Below are positions 46,813-59,556 of a stretch of DNA of 64,000 bases, in pieces (within the stretch, counting starts at the first letter, position 1; each line of letters begins with the position of its first letter). The position numbers and the translations under genes are program-made. The stretch covers positions 3,020 to 67,019 of the forward strand of contig VXBP01009025.1 of assembly GCA_013400115.1 (NCBI GenBank), read 5' to 3'. The notes beneath the pieces were generated by a model. That model saw nothing but the letters and a program-made list of their open reading frames with translations, searched no databases and was not told where the DNA came from. Source of the DNA: Rhinopomastus cyanomelas (lineage: Eukaryota; Chordata; Aves; Bucerotiformes; Rhinopomastidae).

Positions 46813-46974
46813 ACTTGCTTCTTAACTTTGCATATCAATCTGATAATATCAAAATACCCTCTATAAGGAAAACTAATAATTATGTGAACAGAGTACTTTA
46901 TACTTCCATGAATGAGGCAGGAAAAGACCATGAAATAATCTGTGTCTGGGAACAAGTAACACCAGTAAATACTA

Positions 46975-47672
46975 GGGCCTGTACTGCTGGATGGAGAAGG
47001 ACTTTGGAGAAGGATTTTGGAGTCCCGGTGGATAGGAAGTTATCCACAGAGCAGCAATGTACCCTTGTGGCCTAGAAGATTAATGGCATCTTGGGGTGCA
47101 TCAAGAACTGTGTCTAGCAGGTCTAGGGAGGCTTTCATCCCCCTCTACTCTGCCCAGGTGACTACACCTGGGATACCGTATCCAGTTTTGGGCTACCAAA
47201 TAGAGACGGGGATCTACTGGAAAGAGTCCGATGGAGAGCTACAAGCATGATTAAGGGACTTGAACGTTTCTAAGAAGATAAGGCTGAGACAACTAAGGTT
47301 GCTTAGTCTAGAGAAGAGAAGGCTGAGAGGGACCTTGTAAATGTATATAAATATCTAAGGGTTGGGTGTCAAGAGGAAGGGGCCAGTGGCTTTTCAGTTG
47401 TGCCCAGTAATAGGGCATAATAATGGGGATAAGGTAGAACGTAGGAAGTCCCACCTTAACATGAGGAGAAATTTCTTTACTGTGATGGTGATGGAGCACT
47501 GGAACAGGCTGCCCAGAGAGGTGGTGGAGTCTCCTGCTCTGGAGACTGTCAAAATGCACCTGGATGCAGCCCTGTGTGGCCTGACCTAGGTGGTCCTGCT
47601 TTGGTGGGGGGGTGGACTAGATGATCTCTAGAGGTCCCTTCCAACCCCTAAAATTCTGTGATTCTATACTTC
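46975..47672 (+). mobile_element. CR1 3' end with RT C-terminus, older subfamily
   Basis: Plus-strand CR1, about 700 bp. It encodes 'LEKDFGVPVDRKLSTEQQCTLVA' (to 47075), then, in other frames, the 'ILGCI', 'EAFIPLYSAQ' and 'EHWNRLPREVVESPALE' blocks of the ORF2 C-terminus. It ends 'GGTGGACTAGATGATCTCTAGAGGTCCCTTCCAACCCCTAAAATTCTGTGATTCTATAC'. Several frameshifts. Confidence 0.92.
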
Positions 47673-48141
47673 TCATACACTGTAAAAATAGACAAATTAC
47701 TGTTCAATGTGCTGGGCCTTGAAATAGTACCAGTTACACTAGATGTAACTGAGTTTGACACAATACTTCCTACTGATTCATGATACAAGGTTCACAAATA
47801 TCTTTCCTAAAACCCAAGAAAAGTTGTGGTGAATCTGTCATTGGAGTGTACTGAGGTACTGCTCTGCCATCACAAATGAAGACTCCTTCAAAGCATGCAG
47901 TCAGCATCCCCTCAGCAAGTTACAACTTGCAGTTTACACCCTGCAGCACTTGAGAGTGTATATTTAGACAGTGACAGAACAGCACTTTCAGATAAGGCAA
48001 CTTCATCTTGGTTGCTTCCCTAAGGCACCAGATTTGCCAATTTGTTAAAACCCTTTGCCTGTAGCAATTTCATACTTGGATTGTCAAGCACATTTGTTAT
48101 GTATGTTTGAACAAAGACTGCAATATTGAAAAATACCTTAC
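47673..48141. other. Unannotated interval, possibly intron
   Basis: Nothing recognised. Confidence 0.4.
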
Positions 48142-48241
48142 CCTGCAACTTCCTCCATCTCCACAGTTCCAAACTTAGAGCTGGATCTTTTGCATTCCAG
48201 CAGTAATTGATATTTAGCTCTTGGCATTTTTCATCTAAAGG
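48142..48241 (-). CDS. Candidate exon of an unidentified minus-strand gene
   Basis: A 100-bp minus-strand segment with unusually good splice context: a perfect TACTAAC branch-point word 18 bp before the acceptor AG, a pyrimidine tract 'CTTTTCTCTGTTGTAG', and a donor 'CAGG/GTAAGG'. Only one frame is open. It reads from 'PLDEKCQEL' through 'NYCWNAKD' to 'LWRWRKLQ', a hydrophilic, cysteine- and tryptophan-containing stretch of 33 residues. One base is left over, compatible with the candidate exon at 46595-46649 about 1.5 kb further on. I do not recognise the protein. If real, this part of the window is an intron-rich gene on the minus strand. Confidence 0.35.
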
Positions 48242-51200
48242 CTACAACAGAGAAAAGCAGTGTTAGTAAATTATTAAGAAGCAAAAGTATATAAGCTTCA
48301 GTGAAAATCTGTCAAGAAAAGGTAGAGTTAGAGGGAAAAATACAGAACTAGAAGAAGTAAAAGCAGAGAGGAGTGTGCTTTAAGATGGAATAAAGGTCAT
48401 AGAAGATGTAGGCATCCAACATTATATATATATGTATTATTTTTGTATATCATCTGTGTATTTTGATATGTGTATATAAATATAATCAGATTGAAATGGC
48501 AAGACATTAAAGTCTTGACTTTGAAATATGAAGTTGTCTATCTCTGGATTCAAAATGGATGGGGAAGCAGCAGGCTTTTCAATAAATGTAATCAATATGA
48601 AATTACTTCTAAAAATTGACCAGTTTTAACATAATAATATTAAAGTTATAACATGAACTAAACCTTTATTGATGTCAGAGAATAGGTAGGTAGGTAGGAT
48701 AAAAAAATAGAGTTGTGTTTAAACTGGGCCATTGGTGGTCTTGTCAAGAATTGTGCCCAGCAAGGGCCAGCCTAATCCATCAGTTCTGGGAAATAAAAGA
48801 AATTTATTAAAATTAGTTGCTTCAGCGTAGAAACCAACTTAATTCTCCTAAATCTTGAGTCCCAAAAATAGTATTGCAGTACTCAAGGGTATTGCAAGAG
48901 GCCACAAAGGATAAGTTCTTCTTTAAACACCACAGTCTTGTCCTAGAAGGCAAAATAGGCCAGTGCTCTTTTCCAGGACTTTTTTAAAACTAGGATTATC
49001 CTATCTGACCTAGTTAACACAAACTCTGGGTATTTCTGGATGTATGTTTCAGTCCAGTCTGGTGTTCCCTACAGTACCTAGAAAGAATGTAAAATGCCTA
49101 GTTGTTTGAATGTATTATAGGCACTGAGCAGGATAAATATTAAAAAAAAAAAAAAAAAAAGAGGGGAGCAGACTCACTGCTGTGTAAATCGGCCCAGGAT
49201 GCAGAGTAAGTAATTTCAGTTCCTCCAGTTCAGCTATTGCTTTTGGTTTTCCTCCTGTTTGTTCTCTAAGTCTCTCTTGAGGTTTTCACTGCCCTTTAAG
49301 GAGTATAAGCTGCTCCCAATAGTCAGCACCAATGTATTTCTACCTTCCAAAAAACATATTTCTGCAGATAAAAGCATGTGTTGAGAGCACCTATCATTAC
49401 TGACCCTAGTGGATGTAGACCAACAATCTGTGTTTTAATGATGTAGTAACAGTTTCTCATTTGCAGTGAAGCAGTATACCAAGGCTTGGAATATCAACAA
49501 GTTTCTGTAGCAATTAGTTTCTTGACACACTATTGTTTAACTTTTTTTTTTTGACAAAATGAGCTATTTGTAAAGCTCTTGGGACCAATTCTCAGCTGGT
49601 GCTTTTAAGTCCCATTCCGTTCCAAAGTGAAGGGAGGCTTTGAGACACTAGCAACACAAATCATGGTGCACAAAGAAAACATCAGACGTAGCAGGTGTAT
49701 GAAACAGATACATGAAGTATCATGTACAACAGCGAGTTATTCTGTTTGAAATTGCCGTTGTGTCTTACACGACTCTTCACAATCACTTATTTAATGTGTT
49801 TTCCCCTTTCCTTGTTTTTCTTCAACTACTTAACACCTTAAAATAGTCACTTATGATTGCAATTTTATGAAAATTGGACAATTGCCTGGTCTGTGGTTGT
49901 GGTCAAACTAGTATTAGACAAACACTCTAACAGTTCACTTTTTATCAGTGTAGCACTGCCTGCACTGCACTCACTTAAAACAGCCTGTGAGTGAGGGGAA
50001 AGAGATCTAGTGTGCTGAATTTTTTTCCCAGCACTGAATCAGTGGAGGAATATTAAAGAAGCTAGAGAAGGTAAAACTGTTTAGCTTTTCATTTTGGTAC
50101 CATTTCAGTAGTCAGGAAAGAAATCCTGTTCCTCATGGTACCCACCCACAGACTTTGAGGGAGCACCATTTGCCAATGAAAACAGAAATAACAGGAACAA
50201 ACCCAAGATTTTTGGTTTTGTTTTGTTACTTTACCCACATTGCCAGCCCATACTAAAAAAAAAAGTATTAATTTGGGGTCCACAAAAGGCAGCATAAAGA
50301 TGTCTGACATTTCATTGTGTGTTCAAATATGACTCAGGGGTCTGATCAACTGCTGATTTTCAGTATTTTTCGGACAATGTTAGGAAATTGGTTCTGCATG
50401 ATTTATCATGAAAATTATCTATGAATATTACAGGAAGACTTTAAAAAAACCCAGTGTAAGCAGTGCAGTTTTCCAATAGAATATGGCATTAATGATATTT
50501 TAGTGTATGAGATAAATGTTGCATAGATCAATCGATTACCCTGTTTGCAGCCTCATCATTTTTTGGTGTGATGAACCATTTGTTTCAAGGTGTAAGACCT
50601 ACATCAAATGCATTTATCACTTAATCAATCTTGATGCTGGGTCAATTAAGAAGTTAGATCACTTCATCAATACAGCAGCACAAATTATTTTTAAAGATTT
50701 TCTCCTTTGTTTTATATCATGCACTTTGTGTGGCTGAGGCAAAACTGAGGTCAGGCATAAATTATACATGAAACTATTATCAAAACAGCAGTCCTGAAAT
50801 TGAAATTAGGTCATTACTGAGCCATTCAAATAAAATAAAGCTTGATACAAACAATGTTGGTGCGTAATGCCATGCTTTATTCAGTATTTACATCACACGT
50901 AACTTCTGATTCATAAAGACTTTGTAAACCATAGCTTGGTACCCAAATTCACTTTTTTAATCTAGAATTTAATCTCTTAATTTGAATAAATGCAGTTTTT
51001 CAAAGACTACAGTAGTTCATGGCTGTAGAAAGAGAACATCAGTAGTTGGTAAACTAAGTAAAGGAAGTTGTCTACAAATGCAAAACATGTTTTTGGTAAA
51101 TTTTCAGTTGACTATAATAATATTGAGTGGGAAAAAGTTAAATCATTCTCAAAAGAGATTTTAAATTAATGAGGGTTTCATGGCCTTTGAAATTGCTACA

Positions 51201-51613
51201 AATACATCTTTGAATAGCTTCTGGCATTAATATTGGTGTGGTTTTATGTGATGTTTTTTCTAATTGATCTTATTTTTAATCCCCTGATAAAGTTTCTGAT
51301 GATTCTTCACTTTGAAGTAACTGCAAAGACAGTTTTTTGATGATAAGAATTTTCAAATTAAATGCATGACATACGTAACTGGGCAGATGCATAAATAAAC
51401 CTACTCGAAAATGTTTCAATTTTGATATAAACTAGTAAAAGCAATGTCAAAAAATGCATCGAGCAAGCAACAGCTGGTAGTATTGAACAAAGTTGTCAGG
51501 AAGGGTTTTACTATGTAACATGCTGTCTGTTGACCTTATGGAGAGCGTATTGATAGGATAATGGGAATCTTTCTATGGACTTCACAGCTGACTTTGAATA
51601 AGGTCCTCTAAGT
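48242..51613. other. Unannotated AT-rich interval with simple repeats
   Basis: Contains short AT- and GT-type runs (about 48424-48485), a TAGG run (about 48686-48700) and a 19-bp A tract (49142-49160). No gene recognised; one splice-bounded minus frame at about 50140-50256 was considered and rejected. Confidence 0.5.
49142..49160. repeat. Poly(A) tract
   Basis: An uninterrupted run of A about 19 bp long. No retrocopy or target-site duplication was recognised upstream. Confidence 0.9.
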
Positions 51614-51775
51614 TCATAGAATCATCTATATTGGGAAAGGCCTCTGAGATAATCAAGTCCAGTAATTAGCCTAATAGTGAAAAGCCCTAGACTAAATCAT
51701 ATCTCTAAGCGTTATGTCTACACAACTCTTTAACTTTTCCAGAGGTAGTGATTCCACCACTTCCCTGACTGGGTA
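51614..51775 (-). mobile_element. CR1 3' end, old fragment
   Basis: Minus-strand 'TCATAGAATCATCTATATTGGGAAAGGCCTCTGAGATAATCAAGTCC', then 'GTGATTCCACCACTTCCCTGACTGG'. Diverged. Confidence 0.8.
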
Positions 51776-53743
51776 TTAACTGAAATATTTCAAACAAAGA
51801 TAAATACTTGGAAGGCAAAGCTTGCTTCTTAAAATGAGAAACACTGTGTATTACATTGAATTTGTCATGGAAATTATGATAAATCATTCTTAGCTCTAAG
51901 GAGAAAATTATGATTAAGTGATCTGAACTACTAGTGGCAATATCCATCCTAATTAGTTTCCCTGTTATTGCAGAGTGTTCGGAAGAAGACATAGTCTGGC
52001 TTATAGCAAAATGCGAATGTGATAAGTGACATTTCAAAGTAGCGCAGCAAAGGCAGCCCGGCAAACATCCTTGTTCTGGAAGACTGCACTACAGTTTTTG
52101 TGCATTGGTGTTCTTACAGTGTATGGAAAGGACATGCATCCTTAATTCTTTTCCTTGACCAGTCAAGGCTGTTCTCAGAGTGGGACATTTTAGAAGACTC
52201 ACTGCCAGCAGCCACTGAAAAAACTTTTCTTTCTCTTCCCCTCTAAGAGAACAGCAGTAGAAAGGAGCAGGGAGGTATTGGTATCTTAATGTTTAAAAGT
52301 TGACACTAGCCAAGCCCAAAAAGAGAGGTAGGGAGAAGAATATAGTTTCCTATACAAAAGTCAGGGATAAACATTTTGGAAGAGCTATTGGGATTATGAA
52401 TGGTATAAGGCATAAGGAAAAATGAGTATACAGGACCCCTGAATAAATTTATGTTGGATGTTAACTACGAATGGAATGAGGTTCTGGAGCAGCCATCCAC
52501 AGAAGCAGAGGAGTTGTGAGCATGATTAGTGTAGAGTGGATTTTATTATGCTCAGAATTATTTGATGTGGTTGTTGCAGTAATGGATTAGATGACCCTTT
52601 TATGCCTAATGTGCCCTACTTCATCTTCTCAGAGTTTCTCTACACAAAGAAAGCGGCTGCCTAGGGAGATTTATGCCAGCAGAGAGTGTCAATTTTTAAG
52701 CCAGATTGAATTTAATGATCACCACTATGATGAGGTTTTGAGTTTAATCTAGTACATGATAGGTAAAGGATGACATGATTTAAGCATCAAAGCCATGTAT
52801 GCCTTTCATGACAAGGGTTTGTTGGCAAGTATGCTAGTACAGCAGTCTTGAGAAAGATGACTTTCATCCTCTTAGATAAAAAAAAATCTGAGGATTTTGC
52901 AGCTAAGCACTGAAATCTTACCAAGTTTGCTATCAGTAGAAGGTCTAATTAAGCCCTGGAGATATTCTGCAATTTCAGGATACCCAGAAATTTATAAATA
53001 AAAACTGATGCCTAAGAAATTTGAGACAATTTTTACAGACTCTGTTATAGTACTGGTCAGATGAGACAGCTATGGAAAGCATCAGCTAGTAGACTAGGAG
53101 TCTTTGATAGTCTTTGAGTCTTCGACTGAGCAATATTGCCATATATGAGTTAAGGCAGAATTTGGGTGACATTATCAATAATAAAAAATTCTCTAAACCT
53201 GATTTCGAGAAGCAAGTCCATCTTAGTGGGCCTTTTATTTGAGATAAAAGTCTAGCAGAAATTGTTCATTTATACACACCATTTAAAAACATGTTACAGT
53301 GGCTGCTACAGGTGGTAATGAAAAAATGTAGGATGTGAAAGAAGCTGAGGTGATTCGTAGGTGGTACACTTCTAAAGGCAAAGCTAAGTTACTAGTTCAG
53401 GTTGTGTAATTCTAGTATAAGATCAAATAAATAAAAAAGGAGAAATATGAGGATGTATGGCATGTTCCCAAAATCTGCAGTGCCTGGAAGCCATAAAGTT
53501 GTCCTTTCTACTTCAGTAACTGTTCCTCATGACTGACAAATTAACCGAACTTAGTATTTAACAGTGCCATTTGTATGGGCTGTAAAATTAATGCTGAAAG
53601 CCAGTTTTCTGGACATTAATGCAGAAATTAATAATAAATACAGGACTGAATTTTTCCTTTCCAGAAACAAGTTTTTAAAATGGGAAGAGATGTTCTTTAG
53701 GAATAATGTAAGTGATGCTGAGACATTTGCAAACCTTGGAAGA
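51776..53743. other. Unannotated AT-rich interval
   Basis: Nothing recognised. Confidence 0.5.
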
Positions 53744-53930
53744 TCACAGAATCATTAGGGATTGGAAGGAACCTCAAAAGATCATCTAGTCCAATCCCCC
53801 TGCCACAGCAGGATCACCTAGACCAAACCACGCAGGAACACATCCAGGTGGGTCTTAAACGTCTCCAGAGAAGAAGACTCCAAAACCTCCCTAGGCAGCC
53901 TGTTCCAGCCCTCTGTCACTGAATGTCAGG
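53744..53930 (-). mobile_element. CR1 3' end, young subfamily, short
   Basis: Minus-strand 'TCACAGAATCATTAGGGATTGGAAGGAACCTC...GCAGGATCACCTAGACCAAACCACGCAGGAACACATCC', 5'-truncated after 'GCAGCCTGTTCCAGCCCTCTGTCACTGA'. Confidence 0.92.
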
Positions 53931-54107
53931 GATCCATTTTGTTAACATGAATTTCAAGGTGAGAATGGTGCAGCCTTCTTACGTGAACAATTATCTGTAG
54001 TTTATGCTGCCTGTAAAGCACCAACAGAATGATCCTCCAGCCTGTTTGCTATGAAATTGTCTGAGGAGACAGATTCTTGAGGTTCTTACTCAGATGTGAC
54101 TGAATAC

Positions 54108-54360
54108 CTCTCATAGAATCATAGAATTTTTGAGGTTGAAAAAGACCTGTAAGATCATTGAATCCAACTATTAACCCAACTGTCCTAAGCCTGCTGCTAA
54201 ACCATGTTGTGCAGAAACTTAGGGACTTTGAAACATGTCCAGAGATGGCAATTCAGTCCCTTCCCTATTCCAAGGCCTGAGGACCCTTTCCAGAAAGTGT
54301 TTTTTCCTAATGTCCAACCTGAACTTGCCTTAGTGCAACTGGAGCTTGTTACTTGTGAGA
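54108..54360 (-). mobile_element. CR1 3' end, older subfamily
   Basis: Minus-strand 'ATCATAGAATCATAGAATTTTTGAGGTTGAAAAAGACCTGTAAGATCATTGAATCCAAC.ATTAACCCAACTGTCC', then 'TTTTTTCCTAATGTCCAACCTGAACTTGCC', the conserved CR1 segment equivalent to 'TTCCTAATATCCA.CCT'. Confidence 0.9.
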
Positions 54361-55340
54361 AGAATTGCAAAACTGTAGTTGTAGCTAACACATTTTCTGG
54401 GAAATAAGTGTAATTAACTCTCAGTCTAAAAAAGAATGGAAATGGTATCATTCAGTAGGAGGATTTTGTTATAGGGAGTTGGGTAAATCTTTCATCTGGT
54501 CACTGATAATCGGGGTCCTGTTACCTTCATGCAATTCACCTTATAAATCCATTCCTGGCACCTCCTGCACTGCTGCCTGCTAGGTGGAAGCTTTCTTACA
54601 TCTCTCTGTGCTTTTGGTCTGTTGCATCAATGTCATTTGTCAATTGGTTGCACAGCAGCTTCAGCCTTAATTGCTTCTGAGTATTGCTTAGCGAGGTACA
54701 AGTTACTGAGCAGCAAGTGAAGCTGAAACTGGTTGGGTATCTATTGAATTGACTGAACTGCATAAATCCTTCATTAAATTGAACTCTTCTGTCTAAAAAG
54801 GACCGTAACATGCATATGATCTCAAATCTTCTGGAAGACTTGTTTGTCAATAAGTGTTTTGTTTTTTCTGTCAGACCAATCTATAACATCAGCAGTTAAT
54901 AGATTAACTCATCTTAAATGTTTAGTTGATATTTTTATTCCTTCAATTCTGGCTGAATGGTTTTTCCATCTGCACTTCTGAAATGTGCAACAGTGGTGTG
55001 AGTGAATAACCTCTGGAGTAGGGTGTTAACACGGCTGAGTCCTACAGTTTGTGCCACACCACTGGCATTTACCCTAGTTTTGTGATCTCAAAGCAAAGTA
55101 ATACTCTTGCAGGGAGAGGAGATGTGATCTATCTCTTTTTCTAGGTGTATCCTTAAAAGTTTTGAGGAAGAATGTACAATTTCCTCATCTTTTCTGATTC
55201 ACATGACAGTAAAAAAGCATGTCCCTCATTGTTAGTGAAATGCACAGGTGAGATTCAGGCGAGGATTATCAAATTACCTGACTTAGAAAAAACGAAGATA
55301 TTGAAGAAATGGCAATGACTTTGAAAGTACAAAAGAACAA
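54361..55340. other. Unannotated interval
   Basis: Nothing recognised. Confidence 0.5.
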
Positions 55341-55548
55341 ATTATTTACAATAGGATAGTGGTGAGACATTGGAACCAGTTGCACAGAGAAGTTGTGGAT
55401 GAGCATCACTAGAAGTGTTCAGCACTGGGCTGGATTGAGCTTTGAGCAACCTGTTGTAGTTGCAGGTGTCCTTGCTCACAGCAGGGAGATTGGAACTAGA
55501 TGACCTTTAGAGGTCCCTTCCAACCCAAACCATTCCGTGTGTCTACGC
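55341..55548 (+). mobile_element. CR1 3' end, older subfamily
   Basis: Plus-strand 'GGTGAGACATTGGAACCAGTTGCACAGAGAAGTTGTGGATGAGC', then 'GATTGGAACTAGATGACCTTTAGAGGTCCCTTCCAACCCAAACCATTCCGTGTGT'. The tail is eroded. Confidence 0.9.
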
Positions 55549-58500
55549 ATTACACATTATGCATTCTGAGTAGAAGTGGGAGGAAGAAGAGAATGAAAGC
55601 ACTGAACTTTTATCTTGCAACAGTTAAAGCATAATTTCTTAGGGAAGTTCGAAATGAATAGGAAAAATTGTTTCCTTTTGCTTCATCTCCTTCTTCTGAC
55701 TGATCTGGATGCTACAGAATTAAATTGGTCTTAATGTAAGGACTTACACTTAGGTTCAGATGCGTCACAATTCATCATGACTCTCAGAATTGCTTTCCTC
55801 CCTGAAGTTACCGTTATTTGCTTTCTAGAGAGGAACAGCATAACCTGAACTGCAGTGTGTGTCACTCTGAAACGATGTTGCATGGTGCATATGCATTTAA
55901 CAAAGTTGTCACATATCACATATCCTGGAAAAGAGACTGTAATGGGTAGGTTGCAGATGGTAGCCTATCAAAACACATTCTTTAGCAGTCTTGGCTAGCC
56001 AATGAAACTGAGCCAAGCAATGCACTCTCAGAGAGATATTCTAGCTGAAGTTATTAACCTTCAAAAGTACAAAGGAATGAGATAAAGTAGATTACAGCTG
56101 CCTTTTGACAGGAAGACCACATGCAGTGTTTTTAACTCCTGTGTGCTCTGGATAACACACACGGTCCCTTGGATAAGTGAATTTCTGAGGGAAAGCACAT
56201 TTCACAGAACAGCTGCAGGTATTCAAGTACTTTTTGGGTACCCACTGCCCAGCAGATTTCAGCTCAAGCTTTGGAGTGTCTATTCTGCTGTGTAACCTAC
56301 AGGCAGGAAATAGGAGTCTGAGGAGGAAAGGACCGTAGAAAGCAGCCAGAAGGAAATACATTATGTATATTTTTGTCAGATTTTCATCATGTTTCCTGAT
56401 GTCCATTCACTTTCCTTTTAATGAAACGTTGACAATGTAGTGATTATATACTAGATAAATATAATCATTCTTCAATTACTATGAAACTGTCATCCATAAC
56501 TGTTCCAAGTATTTGGCACTTTCAGTTCCTCCAATCAGTTGCTCTGAGTATTCTCACATTGTCAGGAGATGAGAAAAAAAGAATGACTCTGTGTTATTGA
56601 GCATCCAGGTTTGCATTTAAAACTGAAATAATGATATATCTGGATAGAAAGTACTTATGTTGAGTGATAAAGTGAATGTTACATGCTTTTTTTTTTAGTT
56701 CCATGCAGCTCTTTGTGCAAAGCTTCAGTTACTAGTTTTCCATCAGATAAGTTGTAATTAAAGTTGCTCAAAGTCTACCCTGAAAATGCTTGAAAACACT
56801 GGACTTTGCAAAATGGGCTCAGGTTTCCAGTTGTATTTCTATCTAAACAGGCAAGGAAATGGGAATAATGTAAAGTATTGTGCATAAACCAGTTTATTTT
56901 TTCCTTGATGTAGTAAAATACTTTCCCAGTAGATCTGAGTTGTATGGCCTTGCAGAGGTAACTTTTCCAAATATTAAAGGTGCAGATTAGCTCTGGTCTT
57001 TGTGCAGATACTGACAAGGAAGGATGCAGAAAACGTCTTACAGCTTTGTAGTTGTTTGCATGGTAAAGCACTGCAATAGTTACCCTCTGCTGCAACTTTT
57101 GAGACCTTTAATTGTGAGACTTTCCAGTACCCATGAAAGAAAGAAGGGTTATTACCCTACTCTCTTGCTATGGAGCAGCATTGGAAGCAGTACTGCAGAC
57201 ATTACAGCACCCTGAAGCATGTACTGTAGTAGCAGAAGTTGTCTGGTTTTCTCTTGCCTTTTTCTTTCTTTACCAGTCCAGGTCTGGGAAATAAGAAATG
57301 AGAGAACTTGTTATTGGGTAAGTAGAAGAGCTCATGTTTTCCCATTATTTATGTGTTTGTTGTGACATAGGTTTGTTGAATGTCCTCTAATAGATTCCAA
57401 GAGACTTGAGAGTCTCAGCCACAAGTGAGCTCTACCATTTCCCACGGTAACAAAATGTTGAATTATTTTATTAGCATAATCCTAAATTCAAAAGATCTAG
57501 ATGAATAGGTTTATTACCCCACTTTTGATGTTGTGTTAACAGTGTGTTCCAGAGGACAGCGAGAATAAATCCACCTTTACTCTAGAAACACAATTGACAA
57601 ATTATGTAACTCCTTCTCTTGTGTCCCCTGTTCAGCCTTGCAAGGGTGCTCTCTTGTACCGCTATTTTGACAGACCATAAAACCTTGCTTGGGCTACACT
57701 AGCTTTATAACATAGTCCTAAAAAACCCATTTTCAAGTGCTGCATTAAACATCAGGGATGCCTGTGTTTGTCAGATATATTTGCTAGAGGGACCAGGAAG
57801 TGATTTGAGTTTGAGAAAGGGCAAACAGTCCCAACCTTTGGATATGTATTACTTTGGACTTTTAAATCACTCTCTCAATCTTGCTTCCTCATTCAGAAAT
57901 AACTTGTTTTCTTTTAGGGAAAAAGGCTCAGAAGTGTCTAAGGGTAAGAAAACGGCATTTTCTGCCGGTGTTTGACAATCTAAAGAAACTCTGAAGAAGC
58001 TCTGTGTAGAAAAATAAGGCAAAACATTTCTGTAGCTGGGCAAAATCCCAGGTGGAATTCTGAGTTACGCGTTACGATCTAATCTGGAGCTTTCTGTAGG
58101 TCCTGAAGCTTCCTCAGGTTCATAGCACAGTTGGTCTCTTATGTTTAATGAAGAATAAACTCAGTTGAAAGGGCTTTTTTGTTATTTTATTTTATCTGAT
58201 TTTGATGTGTTAACTAACTTAGACAAGTGGATGTTTGTTTGGTTAGATGACTTTGTGTTGACTTAATTTCCGAAGAATATTCAGAACTTGCTTCTTCTGG
58301 ACTTGCAGATGCTACTCCAGGATTTACCCTCCAGGCAGAGCTCTGCTTTAATCCTCACTGCTGATAACAAGGATGATAATTATCATTCACTAAAACTAAA
58401 TTTTTAAAATTTATCAGGTGAAGATAACTTGCATTGCAGAGTTTTAAAAAGAGTTACTTTAAGCATTTTCTTGCCCCTAAATTGACTTCCAGGTAAATCC

Positions 58501-59518
58501 TGGGAAAACTGGGAAGGTTGATTAACAAGTGTTCATAATTCAAAACAATATCACCCAAGCAATTGTAAGTGTATAGGAACCAAGTATCTTTTTGAAAAAT
58601 TGGGGTTTTTTTCCCCTGATTGTAGATATTTGTATAGAATTTAGGCAGTATGAGTTGCTTTATCTAATAGAAGCAAATTTTAAACACAAGGCCAGTATGG
58701 TGAACTTCCAAACTCAGGTTGATTTTGCAGCTGAAGAAGGTGAAACTGCCACATGGAGAGAGGCTAACTGTTGCTGGAGCTTCAAAATGAAAGTGGACAA
58801 ATTCAGAGAAAATACTTCTGAGTTATGGGGTACCAAAATATTATCTGGCTGACAAAACCCTTAAGCCATACCTAATAAAGGCTTGGAGAATGTCACCAAT
58901 CTCCTACTCTTCTAGGCAGAACTTTTATATACCTGTACTGTTCTTACACAGATCATTCTCTGAGCTGTTATGTGAATGAATTCACCCAGTACCTCTCTTG
59001 TAAGTTGGTTCCAGAGTGCTTGGAATTCATCACTAAAAGCCACTGCATCTTTAGTGTCAGAGGAGTTCTTGGCACATTGAGCTTTGCATCGTTAGTTTGA
59101 ATTGTCTTATGAGTTCAAAAATTGCTTTGAAAAATTGCTTTCTGGATGGTTAGATTTTCTGATGGACCCCATTTTGACTTCTAACCTTCAGATAAACAGT
59201 TTTGGGTGAACAGGAGTTAGTCCGTTCCAAGGTGTCTGTGCAAATCAAGGCAATATTCAGTAACATCAGAATGAAGAAATCAGCCTATTGTAGGCTTTCT
59301 GGTGAAAAACTGAACATTTCAAAGGGCAAAACAGCCAGCAAATGCAATGTTATTTGTGCTCAGAGTCTGCTGGGAAAAAGTCACAGTAAAACAGCTTCCA
59401 GAGAACCCACTGATGTGTCTAAATATTTTGGGGAATGCAGGCTTTGAGGAATATTTTAAAAAATCTAGACCTTTGTCCCTTCAGCTTGTGAATCTTGTGA
59501 AATGGTTTTGCATCATTT

Positions 59519-59556
59519 GAGTTGCAATAGAATTAATGAGTTGCAATAGAATTAAT
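59519..59556. repeat. Perfect 19-bp tandem duplication
   Basis: GAGTTGCAATAGAATTAAT occurs twice without mismatch (59519-59537 and 59538-59556). Confidence 0.95.

Noticed and set aside
50140..50256. Minus-strand frame between a strong T-tract acceptor and a GTGGGT site, phase-compatible with the candidate exons at 48.1 and 61.7 kb
   Set aside because: The donor is weak and the peptide looks random; with this many free choices a phase match is easy to obtain by chance.
56092..56406. Cysteine-containing minus frame with a possible CTGCCTGTAG acceptor
   Set aside because: No supported donor, no upstream partner, and it reads into a stop without a poly(A) signal.
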